The notes beneath the pieces are model-generated. The model did no database searches. It was not told the DNA's origin and saw nothing but the letters and a program-made list of their open reading frames with translations. A stretch of DNA of 64,000 nt from a virus, in IMG/VR virus record IMGVR_UViG_3300043419_002186, positions 1 through 64,000 of that record; one strand, given 5' to 3'. Positions 32,567 through 40,978 of the stretch are shown here, in pieces. The first letter of the stretch is position 1, and the number at the start of each line of letters is the position of its first letter. The position numbers and the translations under genes were made by a program.

Positions 32567-33547
32567 CTACTTCTCCCGCGGCGTCAGCACCGCGCCCGCG
32601 CTCGTCTTGTCGAAGGCGTTCTCACGCTTGTCGTACCTGTTCAACGTCTCGACCCGTTTGTGGCCCGTGACCGACATCGTGTCCGCGTCGGAGACCTTGC
32701 GGGCCCTCGCCTCCGTCACGTGGCCGCTGCGAAGCGAGTGGCCCGCGAACTCGCGAGGGTCGAAGCCCGCGCGCCTTGCGGCAATCTTCACGATGACCGC
32801 GATGGCATCCGGCGTCATGCAGCAGTCCTTCGGCTGACTGCTCCTGTTGAAGGGGCGGAAGACGGCTCCCGAATCGATTCGTGCCGCGATGAGCCATGCA
32901 CGAAGCGCCGTCGCCGCACACAGCCCGCCCCCCTCGGTGACGAAGGGAATCGCCTTGAGCATGCCCTCGCCCCGCTGGTCCGTCTTTGAGCGACGCACCG
33001 TGACGAGGACGCCCTGCTCGGACCACTTGAGGTCCTGCATGTCGAGCCCCGCCAGCTCGGACCTGCGGAACGCGCCCGCGTAACCCATGAGGATGATGGC
33101 GCGGGCCCGAAGGCCATCGAGCGTGTTCGGGTTGCAGGTCGAGACCATCTTCTCGACCTTCGCCAGCGTGGCGGGCGCCTTCGCCTGTGTCGCGATGCCG
33201 AAGGTGCGCTCGATGCCCTTCATCACGGCCTTGACCGACTCCGTGGAGCACGGGTTCGGGTGGTTCGCGATGGCGTGCATCTTCGCGATGGCCGCGAGGC
33301 GACGGCGCAGGGTCGCTGGCTTCACCCTCTTCGCGTCGTCCGCGAGGAAGGCGGCGATGGTGACCGGGTTCGCGGGCATCGGCACTGCCTTGTGGGCACG
33401 GCACCAGTCATTGAACTCGGCCCAGTCGGAGGCGTAGGCGCGCCGCGTGTTCTCGGGGATGCTGTCGCGGATGAAGTCGCGAGCCTCCTCGATGGGCTTC
33501 GCAAGTGCCGCGGGGACGGACGAATCGATTCGGATGAGGTCGCTCAT
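32567..33547 (-). CDS. int: Tyrosine recombinase (integrase/Xer family)
   Basis: 326 residues. An N-terminal SAM-like helical domain (about 15-115) is followed by the catalytic domain with the full residue set: Arg161 (AFRRSEL), Lys188 (RRSKTD), His270 and Arg273 (GHSLRSGH), His296 (VTGHK) and Tyr305 (LNRYDKR). Such enzymes integrate or resolve DNA. An integrase would make this a temperate or integrated element, but no attachment site could be identified. Two palindrome copies (32871, 33522) lie inside it, read as RIDS in both places. Confidence 0.92.
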   Translation of the reverse strand: MSDLIRIDSSVPAALAKPIEEARDFIRDSIPENTRRAYASDWAEFNDWCRAHKAVPMPANPVTIAAFLADDAKRVKPATLRRRLAAIAKMHAIANHPNPCSTESVKAVMKGIERTFGIATQAKAPATLAKVEKMVSTCNPNTLDGLRARAIILMGYAGAFRRSELAGLDMQDLKWSEQGVLVTVRRSKTDQRGEGMLKAIPFVTEGGGLCAATALRAWLIAARIDSGAVFRPFNRSSQPKDCCMTPDAIAVIVKIAARRAGFDPREFAGHSLRSGHVTEARARKVSDADTMSVTGHKRVETLNRYDKRENAFDKTSAGAVLTPREK

Positions 33548-33584
33548 TCCTGCATGTTATCACGAGCCAAGTCCGACGCCCACC

Positions 33585-33881
33585 TCACACCTGCCTGAGA
33601 CGCCCCGCGACGCACGCACGCACCAGCCGCTCCGCAACCTCGTACTTCTCGACGTAGCCCTCGTCCGTCGCATGGATGCTGACGACGCCCTCGACGCCCG
33701 TCTCTTCCCACCCCGAATCGAGAAGCTGCGGCAGGACCTCGCGGGTGGCCGAGGCGTACACGTGGGGGTAGAGTGCCCATATCGCGATGGCGTCCTGCTT
33801 CGGAAAGCGGGCGCAGTGCTCAAGGAAGGTCGGTGCCATATGGGTCGGGGTCTTGCTGGTCTGTCCGCGTACTTTGCTCAT
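33585..33881 (-). CDS. Hypothetical protein
   Basis: 98 residues. The start at 33881 is chosen because GGAG lies eight bases upstream on the minus strand; a much longer reading in this frame would run antisense through the gene at 33900. The protein is mixed alpha/beta (FPKQDAIAIWALYPHVYASA; VEGVVSIHATDEGYVEKYEVAERLV). No family recognised. It is divergent from the plus-strand gene that starts 19 bases away. Confidence 0.55.
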   Translation of the reverse strand: MSKVRGQTSKTPTHMAPTFLEHCARFPKQDAIAIWALYPHVYASATREVLPQLLDSGWEETGVEGVVSIHATDEGYVEKYEVAERLVRACVAGRLRQV

Positions 33882-33899
33882 CACAGGTCTCCTCGGGGA

Positions 33900-34421
33900 A
33901 TGGGTGCCGGTCTCGACGAGGCTTCGCCCGCCGTCATCGGCTGGATTGGAATGGACTTCGGTCAGTACCAGCGCGCGTTCCCCCTCGCAGAGGCTCGGGA
34001 CGCGGCTCGGAAGATTGTCGAGGTCTACTTCCGAGGCGCCACGTTCTTCAACAGCACGGGCGCTTGGGAAGGGACCGAGAACGGCGGCATGGCAGTGCAG
34101 CTCTACTCCCCCGTGCGAGGCGACGACGACCCCGCGACGCTGGACTTCATCAACCGCATGCGCGCCGCGGCGTGGCACATCAAGAAGGCCTTCGAGCAGT
34201 ACGCCGTCTCCGTTGTGACGCAGCTCCCCAGCGGGAAGAGCTACGTCGAGTTCGTGGGAGAGGACACGAAGAAGGTCCCCACCGCTGAGCAGTCGCGCCT
34301 CTACACGAAGAGCGAGTACACGAAGAAGCTCTACCCCGCGCTCAGCAAGTCGCTGCAGCGGGCCCACTCACGAAGGCTCTCGGTGCCGACGGTCGTGGAC
34401 CCGGCGAACCTCGTTCGGTAG
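33900..34421 (+). CDS. Lone rightward gene in the leftward block
   Basis: 173 residues if read from ATG 33900; ATG 33951 (MDFGQYQRAF) is an alternative start. The sequence looks like a true globular protein (FFNSTGAWEGTENGGMAVQL; FINRMRAAAWHIKKAFEQYAV), with Tyr, Phe and Asn in normal proportion. The opposite-strand frame is Arg/Glu-rich noise. It is the only plus-strand gene between 32.2 and 64 kb, bounded by divergent and convergent neighbours, as in cargo or lysogenic-conversion genes. Function unknown. Confidence 0.6.
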   Translation: MGAGLDEASPAVIGWIGMDFGQYQRAFPLAEARDAARKIVEVYFRGATFFNSTGAWEGTENGGMAVQLYSPVRGDDDPATLDFINRMRAAAWHIKKAFEQYAVSVVTQLPSGKSYVEFVGEDTKKVPTAEQSRLYTKSEYTKKLYPALSKSLQRAHSRRLSVPTVVDPANLVR

Positions 34422-34450
34422 CGCGCACCCCCCGGCCCCCGGCCAAGTGA

Positions 34451-34482
34451 AAGCCCCCGCCGCCCGAAGGCAGCGGGGGCTT
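34451..34482. terminator. Bidirectional terminator-like hairpin
   Basis: A perfect 10-bp stem (AAGCCCCCGC / GCGGGGGCTT) with a 12-base loop lies between the convergent genes ending at 34421 (plus) and 34496 (minus). No long T run follows on either strand, so efficiency is uncertain. Confidence 0.6.
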
Positions 34483-34495
34483 CGCCGTTCCAAGG

Positions 34496-34885
34496 TCAGA
34501 CGCGCAGGTGCGAAGGGACCTTCTCGAACTCCCTTCGCATCACATCGTCAAGCGTCGGCCTCGGGTGGTCCCCGTCCCACACGCTCTTCTTCTTCAGCGG
34601 GGCCCGCAGACGGCCCGACTCCTCTCGAAGCTCGCGGCGCACGCGGCCGTCGTAGTCGTCCATGCACTCCTTCGAGCAGAAGAAGCCGAAGGCGTCAGCG
34701 TCCGCCTCTCGCCTCTCGCACTCGATGCACGGGTCCTCCAGCTCGGGCTTCGGCAGCGGCGTCGAGGAGAGCCCCATGTCCAGCCGCGTGTTCCGCAGCA
34801 GGTTCGCGAGGGCACCTGAGAAGGCGCGCTCCTTCAAGTGCTCCTCGACCAGCTCCTTGAGCAGCGCGTCGCACATCATGCACAT
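34496..34885 (-). CDS. Small zinc-finger-like protein
   Basis: 129 residues. An N-terminal MCMMC helix region and a central C-x2-C ... C-x3-C set (CIECERREADADAFGFFCSKEC) suggest a zinc ribbon. The C-terminal half is charged. GGGAGG lies six bases before ATG 34885 and the start overlaps the previous stop (TGATG). Possibly a regulator or adaptor; unknown family. Confidence 0.55.
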   Translation of the reverse strand: MCMMCDALLKELVEEHLKERAFSGALANLLRNTRLDMGLSSTPLPKPELEDPCIECERREADADAFGFFCSKECMDDYDGRVRRELREESGRLRAPLKKKSVWDGDHPRPTLDDVMRREFEKVPSHLRV

Positions 34886-35121
34886 CAGTGGCCTCCCTTC
34901 GGCATCACGGCCGTGCCGCGGATGATGAGCTGCTCCGTGTCACTCGCCTGTCCCCTGTCCTTGCTCCATGGCACGTGCCCCACCTCGGGTGCCTCGTCCG
35001 AGAGGATGATGTGCGCGCAGTACGTCATGCAGCCCACGAAGACCGCGAGCAGCAGGAGCAGCATCGTCCCGTAGAGCGTGAAGGGGTTCTTCTTCCGAAT
35101 CGATTCGAGTGCTCGTCCCAT
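34885..35121 (-). CDS. Small single-pass membrane protein
   Basis: 78 residues from ATG 35121 (AAGGAGG nearby). One hydrophobic segment (about 14-36, TLYGTMLLLLLAVFVGCMTYC) is followed by a hydrophilic domain. The palindrome 35097-35106 encodes ESIR at residues 6-9. Coupled to the next gene by TGATG. Early membrane proteins of this type can be superinfection-exclusion or anti-host factors, but nothing specific is seen. Confidence 0.6.
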   Translation of the reverse strand: MGRALESIRKKNPFTLYGTMLLLLLAVFVGCMTYCAHIILSDEAPEVGHVPWSKDRGQASDTEQLIIRGTAVMPKGGH

Positions 35122-35122
35122 G

Positions 35123-35653
35123 TCAGTCCTCCTTCTTGAACGCGTCGAGCCGCTCGAAGCCGCCCTGTCCCTTGAACGCCTCGACCGTCTGCCTCGTCCA
35201 CCACGGGGGCATCGACTCCCCGAAGGACGCGATGCGGTCGCCCTGCCCGATGACACCCCCTACGGGGACCCCGTGCACATTGCGCGCGTGGCAGGTGAGC
35301 ACGTCCGTGTCAGTGCCGACGACGAGGATGGTCACCTCGTAGCCGAAGGCCTCCGCGACCGCGTAGTACGGGGCCACCTCGCCCAGCGACGTGTTCGTGT
35401 TGTCCACGACGACCACGTCGGACTTGGGGTGTTCGGCCACCGCGGCGACGAACGAGCGGATGCACGCCCCGTGTGCCTCGCCCAGCAGCGAGGGGTCGAA
35501 CTTGTAGGTGCGCGTCTCGGGGTGGAGGAAGAAGTCGTCCGCGCTGACGATGACGCCCTGCCCGACGCGGAGACCCGCGACGAGCTGCTGTGCCAGCGTG
35601 CTCTTGCCCGCGCCGCTGACGCCCTGAAGGATGAAGACCTGCCGATTGCCCAT
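35123..35653 (-). CDS. P-loop kinase (AAA_33/polynucleotide kinase-like)
   Basis: 176 residues. Walker A GVSGAGKS at 11-18, an acidic SADDFF motif, VVVVDNTNTS and an arginine in the lid region are typical of the zeta-toxin/T4 polynucleotide kinase P-loop group. It should phosphorylate a nucleic-acid end, nucleotide or small metabolite; the substrate cannot be read from sequence. A hairpin (GCGGCC-AA-GGCCGC, 35667-35680) stands directly before its GAGGAG ribosome site. Confidence 0.78.
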   Translation of the reverse strand: MGNRQVFILQGVSGAGKSTLAQQLVAGLRVGQGVIVSADDFFLHPETRTYKFDPSLLGEAHGACIRSFVAAVAEHPKSDVVVVDNTNTSLGEVAPYYAVAEAFGYEVTILVVGTDTDVLTCHARNVHGVPVGGVIGQGDRIASFGESMPPWWTRQTVEAFKGQGGFERLDAFKKED

Positions 35654-35690
35654 GTCACTACTCCTCGCGGCCTTGGCCGCTTCCTGCATT

Positions 35691-35717
35691 CCCCCCGCCC
35701 CACAATGGGGCGGGGGG
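35691..35717 (-). terminator. GC hairpin between two leftward genes
   Basis: Perfect 11-bp stem (CCCCCCGCCCC / GGGGCGGGGGG) with a 5-base loop, located between the 35740 gene and the kinase gene and just left of a palindrome (35727-35736). It could end transcription partially or shield mRNA ends; no T run follows. Confidence 0.5.
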
Positions 35718-35739
35718 TCGTTCTGTGAATCGATTCGGA

Positions 35740-36369
35740 CTACGCCTCTTTGACGAGGATGAGTGCGCCCGATAGCCCGGTATCCCCAACGCAGACCGCG
35801 TCGGCGCCCTTCTTCTCGGGGTTGAACACCACCGCGGCATTCGAAGGTGAGACGCTGTTGGGGCCGCTCTCAAGCCACACCCAGTTCCTGAGTCCACCGA
35901 AGCCGGGCAGCAGCTCGCTGATGGGCTTCTGCATCGAGAGGGCCTCCTGCAGCTTGAGGAGCCTCCAGCCCTCCTTCGCGAACGCCGCCACGTTGGAGTG
36001 GGTGGCGTGGTCCTTCACGAACCGAAGTCGAAGGCCTCCCCACTTCTCCTCCTGAGTGCCCTCCGAGAGGGGAGGCGCGTAGGTCTCGGGCTTGCCGTAG
36101 GCGTCCACCCTCTCCTGCAGCAGACGGATGAGGTCCTTGTTGTAGCCGGGGCTCATTCCAGCGATGCCCTCGACCACGGGTGCCGCGGGCATGCGGTCGG
36201 TGAACTTCTGCAGGAACTCGACGTGCCTCTCTCGCGTGACGAGGGCCTCGTAGACGATGGTGCCGAGGGCCCCCGCCCCCTTGTGCTGGATGAAGCGGTT
36301 GATGAGGGTGGTGAGCTGTGCGCCGCTGATGGTGTCAGCGAGGGTCGTTTCCGAAATCTCGATCTTCAT
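35740..36369 (-). CDS. Hypothetical early protein
   Basis: 209 residues from ATG 36369 (AGGAGAG upstream), beginning MKIEISETTLAD. Mostly helical with a conserved-looking Gly/Trp region (EEKWGGLRLRFVKDH; GGLRNWVWLE) and a beta-rich end (NAAVVFNPEKKGADAVCVGD). No membrane segment or enzyme motif. The leader contains a GC hairpin and a palindrome (36423-36432) right after the upstream gene's stop. Confidence 0.6.
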   Translation of the reverse strand: MKIEISETTLADTISGAQLTTLINRFIQHKGAGALGTIVYEALVTRERHVEFLQKFTDRMPAAPVVEGIAGMSPGYNKDLIRLLQERVDAYGKPETYAPPLSEGTQEEKWGGLRLRFVKDHATHSNVAAFAKEGWRLLKLQEALSMQKPISELLPGFGGLRNWVWLESGPNSVSPSNAAVVFNPEKKGADAVCVGDTGLSGALILVKEA

Positions 36370-36435
36370 GTGTCTCTCCTGTCGTTGCCCCCGCCCCACC
36401 ACGGGGAGGGGGGCCATTCGGTGAATCGATTCGAG

Positions 36436-36993
36436 CTAGACGGGGAACGGGTCCGAAATCTCGCCCAGCCTGAAGGCAAGCTCCGCGGCCAGCTCCCCGT
36501 CCGTCAGACGGTCCAGCAGGGCCCTCGCGAAGCAGCTCCTCGCGCCCTCGTAGCTGTCCACGGCACCAGCCTCCGTCGCCAGCGGGTCGAGCAGGTCATC
36601 GAGGTGGAAGTCCTCGCGCTCCAAGGCCTCCTGCACCTGCTTCACGGTGAGGGGCTTGGGCTTTGCGGCCTCGTCCAGCTTCTCCGCGCAGGGGCGGCAG
36701 ACGAGCCCCTCGACGGAGATGCCCGTGGAGGTCTCGAAGGGGCGCGAGGTGAGGTCGAACCACGGGAACTTGCGCCAGCAGCGGGAGCAGTCACGCGGGG
36801 GCTCGGGGGACGGCAGTGGCTTTGAGACGAGGACGGCGGTGGGCACCGCGGCGGGCACTGCGCGCTTCGCCTCGTCCTCGTACTCTTCGCGCTGCACCGC
36901 GAGGCAGGGCTCACAGGTGAGCTGACCCACGACGTTGAGAGTCCCCTCGTCAAAGCCTTCGCCGCACGCCTCGCACACGTTCTCGGTTTCCAT
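36436..36993 (-). CDS. Double zinc-ribbon protein
   Basis: 185 residues from ATG 36993. Two C-x2-C pairs form a first ribbon (VCEACGEG ... TCEPCLA), and a second set follows (DCSRCWRKFPW ... VCRPCAEKL). The C-terminal half is helical and acidic. Likely a small metal-binding regulator or a protein-interaction scaffold; no named family. A hairpin (37007-37020) precedes the GAGGAG site. Confidence 0.62.
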   Translation of the reverse strand: METENVCEACGEGFDEGTLNVVGQLTCEPCLAVQREEYEDEAKRAVPAAVPTAVLVSKPLPSPEPPRDCSRCWRKFPWFDLTSRPFETSTGISVEGLVCRPCAEKLDEAAKPKPLTVKQVQEALEREDFHLDDLLDPLATEAGAVDSYEGARSCFARALLDRLTDGELAAELAFRLGEISDPFPV

Positions 36994-37176
36994 CTTCAGT
37001 CTCCTCGCGCCCTTGGGCGCTTCCTGTTCGTACTGACGTTCGAGCCTTCCTGCCTCTGACAGGAAGGGTTGGGGTCCATCGGGGGCCCGCCCATCCCCCA
37101 CCACTCTCGGCCTTGGCCTCTGATAATACCCCTTATCGTGGGTCGAGGCTACACCCCGGACCCGGATGGACCCGGC

Positions 37177-37596
37177 TCAGGGCTCGGGGTACAGGCACAG
37201 TCCCATCCCCTCGCGAATGGCTTCGGTGCCTCTCGCGGTGCCCGCGGCCTTCGCACGCACCAGCGACTGCGCGTAGCCCTCCTGTCGGAAGAACTCGCTG
37301 CCACCACCCGCGATGACCCACATGTGGGTCGCACCCTCGGGCCACGAAGGCTGCGGCTGGTCGAAGACGCGGACGAGGATGCACTTGTCCCCGTCGAGGA
37401 TGAGGGCCCTCTCCCAAAAGTCGTTGACCTGCTCCCACTTGCTGGTGAAGAGGCCAGCCACGGGCACCAGCTTGCCCTCGGCCCACTTCGCGTAGGCCTC
37501 TGCGTGGGCGTCGTGCAGCTCGCCGCAGAGGTCGCAGCGCTCGAAGGGCTCGCGCCCATGGGGGCAGGGCCCGAAGAACCAGTCGGGGTTCAGCAT
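37177..37596 (-). CDS. Hypothetical Cys-containing early protein
   Basis: 139 residues. The N-terminus has CPHGREPFERCDLCGEL, a likely zinc site shared in style with neighbours. The rest is alpha/beta (THMWVIAGGGSEFFRQEG). The start ATG 37596 overlaps the end of the preceding gene. Function unknown. Confidence 0.58.
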   Translation of the reverse strand: MLNPDWFFGPCPHGREPFERCDLCGELHDAHAEAYAKWAEGKLVPVAGLFTSKWEQVNDFWERALILDGDKCILVRVFDQPQPSWPEGATHMWVIAGGGSEFFRQEGYAQSLVRAKAAGTARGTEAIREGMGLCLYPEP

Positions 37597-37790
37597 GCCT
37601 TGTCTCCCTGCGCCTTCTTCAGGCGGCGCACCTCGGCGTTCAGCCGACGCACCTCGACGAGCAGGGCTTCGAAGTTCTGCTTGTGAAGCTCGCGGAACCC
37701 CTCGTCACCCTCCTGCCACTCGTAGAACACCTTCCCCATGATTCGAAGCTGCTTCTCGGTCATGGGTGCCTTCGGCTTGAAGTTGCTCAT
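37590..37790 (-). CDS. Small coiled-coil protein
   Basis: 66 residues, start chosen by GGGAGGAGACATG. A short N-terminal domain with MTEKQLRIMGKVFYEWQ, then a leucine-heptad helix (FEALLVEVRRLNAEVRRLKKA). It overlaps the next start by seven bases. Role unknown. Confidence 0.55.
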   Translation of the reverse strand: MSNFKPKAPMTEKQLRIMGKVFYEWQEGDEGFRELHKQNFEALLVEVRRLNAEVRRLKKAQGDKAC

Positions 37791-38209
37791 GTCTCCTCCC
37801 GAATCGATTCGCGGACAGCGTGCTGCCCGCACTCGAAGCACACGGGCGTGTCGCCTTCCCACATGCAGCCCTGCTTCGCCTCGAAGACGCCGCAGGTGCA
37901 CTCGAACCACTCCCCGACGACGAGCACCTTGCGTCTGCGGGGCCCGTACTTGGCGAAGGCCACGGGGACGCCCGCGTCACGGATGCGGACGAGGAGGGTC
38001 CGTCGAGAGCCCGCGTAACTGGAGGCGTACTGCTTTGCCTTGCCCCGCAGCCCCGTGCCGCTCCACGCCTCGTTGCCCGCGAGGATGCTGCACTGATAGT
38101 CGCCCTGCGCGAAGGCCGACAGGTCGATGGGGTTGCCGAAGTGGACGACGTTCTTGCCGTCGTCGTGATGGGGGCTCAGGTGCCCCAGCTCGGGCATGTC
38201 GTAGCTCAT
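37787..38209 (-). CDS. Hypothetical early protein with C-terminal zinc ribbon
   Basis: 140 residues from ATG 38209 (GGAGCAG upstream). A beta-rich N-terminal domain is followed by a Cys cluster (FECTCGVFEAKQGCM ... VCFECGQH). The end carries the palindrome (37801-37810) read as ESIR. Family not recognised. Confidence 0.58.
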   Translation of the reverse strand: MSYDMPELGHLSPHHDDGKNVVHFGNPIDLSAFAQGDYQCSILAGNEAWSGTGLRGKAKQYASSYAGSRRTLLVRIRDAGVPVAFAKYGPRRRKVLVVGEWFECTCGVFEAKQGCMWEGDTPVCFECGQHAVRESIREET

Positions 38210-38210
38210 G

Positions 38211-38720
38211 TCACTGCTCCTTGCGGGGAGTGCGCGCAGTCGGCCCCCCGCCGTGGCACTGCTTGCTGATGGCATCGACGGGGACGAGGCTCTCCTCGAC
38301 GGAGGGGTCGTCCCACTTGACCTTCACGTTCTTGATGCAGCGCAGCGTGACCACCGCGACCACCTCGCCATGCAGGTGCCGCGTGGGCACGGGGCCGATG
38401 GCGTTGATGACCTGCACGCAGACGCGGTCGCCTTCCTTCGGGTCCGCGAGAGAGCCAGCGGCACGGGGGCACTCGTCGTCGTGCCCCTCACCAACGAGGC
38501 ACCAGCAGGAGACGTCCTGCGGACGCTTGGCGATGCCCCACTCGTTCCCCTTGTCGATGAGCGCGCTGCCGTCTCGGAAGACGTAGCGCGTCTGATGCCC
38601 CCGCGTGTCCACGAAGGCGCCATTGCCTGTCGCGAGTGTCTTGAGGTTCTGCCGTCCCACCGCGGGCGTGATGTGCGGTGTGCTGTCGATGCGCTTTGCG
38701 ATGTGCTCTGCCTTGGTCAT
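38211..38720 (-). CDS. Hypothetical early protein
   Basis: 169 residues. N-terminal helix, then a beta-rich region with two Cys pairs (DVSCWCLVGEG ... DECPRAAG) and an SH3-like stretch (EGDRVCVQVINAIGPV; GEVVAVVTLRCIKNVKVKW). The palindrome 38737-38746 is just upstream of the start. No known family. Confidence 0.55.
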   Translation of the reverse strand: MTKAEHIAKRIDSTPHITPAVGRQNLKTLATGNGAFVDTRGHQTRYVFRDGSALIDKGNEWGIAKRPQDVSCWCLVGEGHDDECPRAAGSLADPKEGDRVCVQVINAIGPVPTRHLHGEVVAVVTLRCIKNVKVKWDDPSVEESLVPVDAISKQCHGGGPTARTPRKEQ

Positions 38721-38758
38721 TGGGGTGTTCCTGTCCGAATCGATTCGTAGGTTGGGTG

Positions 38759-39871
38759 TCACTCGTCCGTGCTGGTCATGTAGTCGGGGACCTCTTCCAT
38801 GCGGATGCGCGCCGCGGGCAGCAGCAGACGCCCGTCGGAGGGAAGCTCGAAGACGAGGCACGTCTTCCCCTTCTCGCTCACGCCGACACCGAACGTCGGC
38901 TTCGAGTCGAGCAGCAGCGCCGTCTGCAGGTCGAGGCCCTTGGCCACGTGGCAGAAGCCCTCGTCCGCCTCGGCGTCCTTCGCGAGGTCGAAGCCGTAGT
39001 TCTCCGACTTGCGGACGTTCCATGCGCTGGCGACACCCGACACGGTGAGCCCGTGCGGCGTCGAGACGAGGAGCGTGTAGTCGGCCTTCTCCTGCCTGTC
39101 GCGGGAGACCTTGCGCTCCTTCGCGTCGTGGTGCTCCTTCACGGGAGCGCTCATGCGCTTGGCCTTGTCGAGCGACTCGCGGCTGACGCGGGCGTAGGCG
39201 ACGGGCTCAATCGAGGCCACGTCGAGCACCTCGCTGAAGTCGAACCACTCTTGCTCGCAGCGGATGGCGACGGTGGCGTGCGTCGTCGTGAAGCTGCTCG
39301 TCGTGTTGACGAACATGGTGTGCTCGACGTCATCGAAGCCGAAGCGGACGAGAGGGGCCCCGTAGTCGGGCATGCGCTCCTTCTCGGAGAGGGCGCGCCG
39401 GTAGTCGTACGTCTGCAGCATCGCGAGCGTGAAGGCGAGGCGAGGCACCGCGGCGAAGGCACCCTGCGTCTTCTCCGCGAGCAGGGGCAGCTCGCATGGG
39501 GCGATGAAGATGCGGTTGGGCGTGAAGGCCACCGCGGTCGTGCCGTTGAAGTAGAAGTAGCCGTCGCTGACGCAGGGCTCAGCGTCGTCGATGGTGGCGA
39601 ACGTGAGCCCCAGCAGCACGTCCTCGGGCAGCGTGTCGCACACCGCCTCCTTGAGGTCGGGAATCGGGATGGGGGACCCGCGGCTGTAGCTGCGCTCCGA
39701 GAAGGGCGTGAACGTCGAGAAGTTCGTGCCGTCGATGGTGAGCGTCACGTCGTGGCGCTCGTAGGTCGCGAGCTTCGAGGCCTTGTCCGCGGACCAGCTA
39801 CCCACTGACGCGAGAGAGATGAGGCCACGTCCGAGAACGGCGTTCGTCTTGAGCTTCTTGATAAGTCCCAT
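38759..39871 (-). CDS. Possible divergent sliding clamp (beta-clamp/PCNA-like)
   Basis: 370 residues, close to the length of a bacterial beta clamp. Strand-rich throughout. The middle has ATIDDAEPCVSDGYFYFNG followed by TAVAFTPNRIFIAPC, which recalls the clamp pattern of a domain-boundary strand followed by an ATDGHRLA-like turn. The last strand (LLLPAARIRM) recalls the YLLMPVRL end. This is a weak pattern match; a structural beta protein is possible. A hairpin (39884-39895) precedes the ribosome site. Confidence 0.35.
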   Translation of the reverse strand: MGLIKKLKTNAVLGRGLISLASVGSWSADKASKLATYERHDVTLTIDGTNFSTFTPFSERSYSRGSPIPIPDLKEAVCDTLPEDVLLGLTFATIDDAEPCVSDGYFYFNGTTAVAFTPNRIFIAPCELPLLAEKTQGAFAAVPRLAFTLAMLQTYDYRRALSEKERMPDYGAPLVRFGFDDVEHTMFVNTTSSFTTTHATVAIRCEQEWFDFSEVLDVASIEPVAYARVSRESLDKAKRMSAPVKEHHDAKERKVSRDRQEKADYTLLVSTPHGLTVSGVASAWNVRKSENYGFDLAKDAEADEGFCHVAKGLDLQTALLLDSKPTFGVGVSEKGKTCLVFELPSDGRLLLPAARIRMEEVPDYMTSTDE

Positions 39872-39941
39872 CTGTCACTCCGTGCCCCGTGGGGCCTTGC
39901 AGGTCCCTCCCCCGCAGGGGAGGGCTCTGTGAATCGATTCG

Positions 39942-40934
39942 CTACTTGTAGAGGCGCGTGGGGTTGTCGATGTGCGTCTTCTCGACCACCTTCTTCAGCA
40001 CCACCTCGTTGTCCTTGCCCAGCGAGCGGATGCCCCACACGAACTCGATGACGGCACCCTTCGGCTTCTGCCTCGCGACGAGGTACTCGGGGACACCGTT
40101 CGCGTTCGGGCGGACAGCGAGGACGAGTGTCTCCTCCCCGAAGAGGCCCGCGAGCCCGGGCTTGCCCACCTTGAAGTACCAGTGGGGCGTGACGTTGAAG
40201 GTCAGTTCGAGGGGCCGCTTCGAGCCTGTGCCCTTGCGCTCCCAGTACAGCGAGGGCACGGTGACTGCGCACTTCCCGCGCTTGGCCCGCTCAGCCGCCT
40301 CGTCGTTGTCGATGCGGAAGTCGTTCGCACGGGTCCCACATCGTGCGTAGGTAATGCCCGACTTCGGGGAGCGGTCACCTTTGCCCGCGGGGGCTCGGAA
40401 GCGGGCCTGTGTGAAGGCCTCCTTCGCGCAGGTCATCATCTGCTCGTACAGGCGCAGACGCACCTTTGACTCGGGGTCCATGCCCAGCGGCGTCGGCTTC
40501 GCTTCCTTCGCGGCCTTCCTGCGCTCCTCGGCGGCCTTGCCACGTGCCGCGATGAAGGGGTTCATCGCTTGCTCGCACGCACGCCTCGCGCCCAGCGGAA
40601 GCGCGCCTCCCGCGAGCTTCTCCAGCCGCTGCAGGACCTCGCTCATGTAGCTGTAGCTGAAGCTGCCACCCGTGGCCTCGACCTCCTTCTTCGTCTTGCC
40701 GTTGATGTCGCGGTTGATCCACTTGACCGCGAACCACTTGAGAGCCTCGACGTCGCGGACGGGGACACCCGCGGCCTCCCACATGAGCCAGCGCTGCTGC
40801 AGCGAGTGAAGCTCGGCGCGACCCGCACGTGTCGTCGCCTCGGGGAGCGCGACCTCGGGGGGCGTGTAGGTGGGCAGGTACATCGTCGGCCGTGAGAAGA
40901 GCGAGAGGTCGAACGTCAGTCGTGTCTTCGTCAT
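39942..40934 (-). CDS. Hypothetical early protein
   Basis: 330 residues. Helical and Lys/Arg/Ala-rich in the middle (AARGKAAEERRKAAKEAK) with beta-rich ends (LELTFNVTPHWYFKVGKPG; VLAVRPNANGVPEYLVARQ). No motif that I can name. It carries the hairpin leader at 40949-40960 directly before GGAAAGGA, and a palindrome (39931-39940) right after the stop. Confidence 0.58.
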   Translation of the reverse strand: MTKTRLTFDLSLFSRPTMYLPTYTPPEVALPEATTRAGRAELHSLQQRWLMWEAAGVPVRDVEALKWFAVKWINRDINGKTKKEVEATGGSFSYSYMSEVLQRLEKLAGGALPLGARRACEQAMNPFIAARGKAAEERRKAAKEAKPTPLGMDPESKVRLRLYEQMMTCAKEAFTQARFRAPAGKGDRSPKSGITYARCGTRANDFRIDNDEAAERAKRGKCAVTVPSLYWERKGTGSKRPLELTFNVTPHWYFKVGKPGLAGLFGEETLVLAVRPNANGVPEYLVARQKPKGAVIEFVWGIRSLGKDNEVVLKKVVEKTHIDNPTRLYK

Positions 40935-40978
40935 GTTGCGTCCTTTCCGCCCCGTGGGGCCTTGACGAATCGATTCGT

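Noticed and set aside
32046-32837. Plus-strand frame of 263 codons across the terminator
   Set aside because: It crosses the strong terminator and lies antisense to the integrase; composition is not protein-like.
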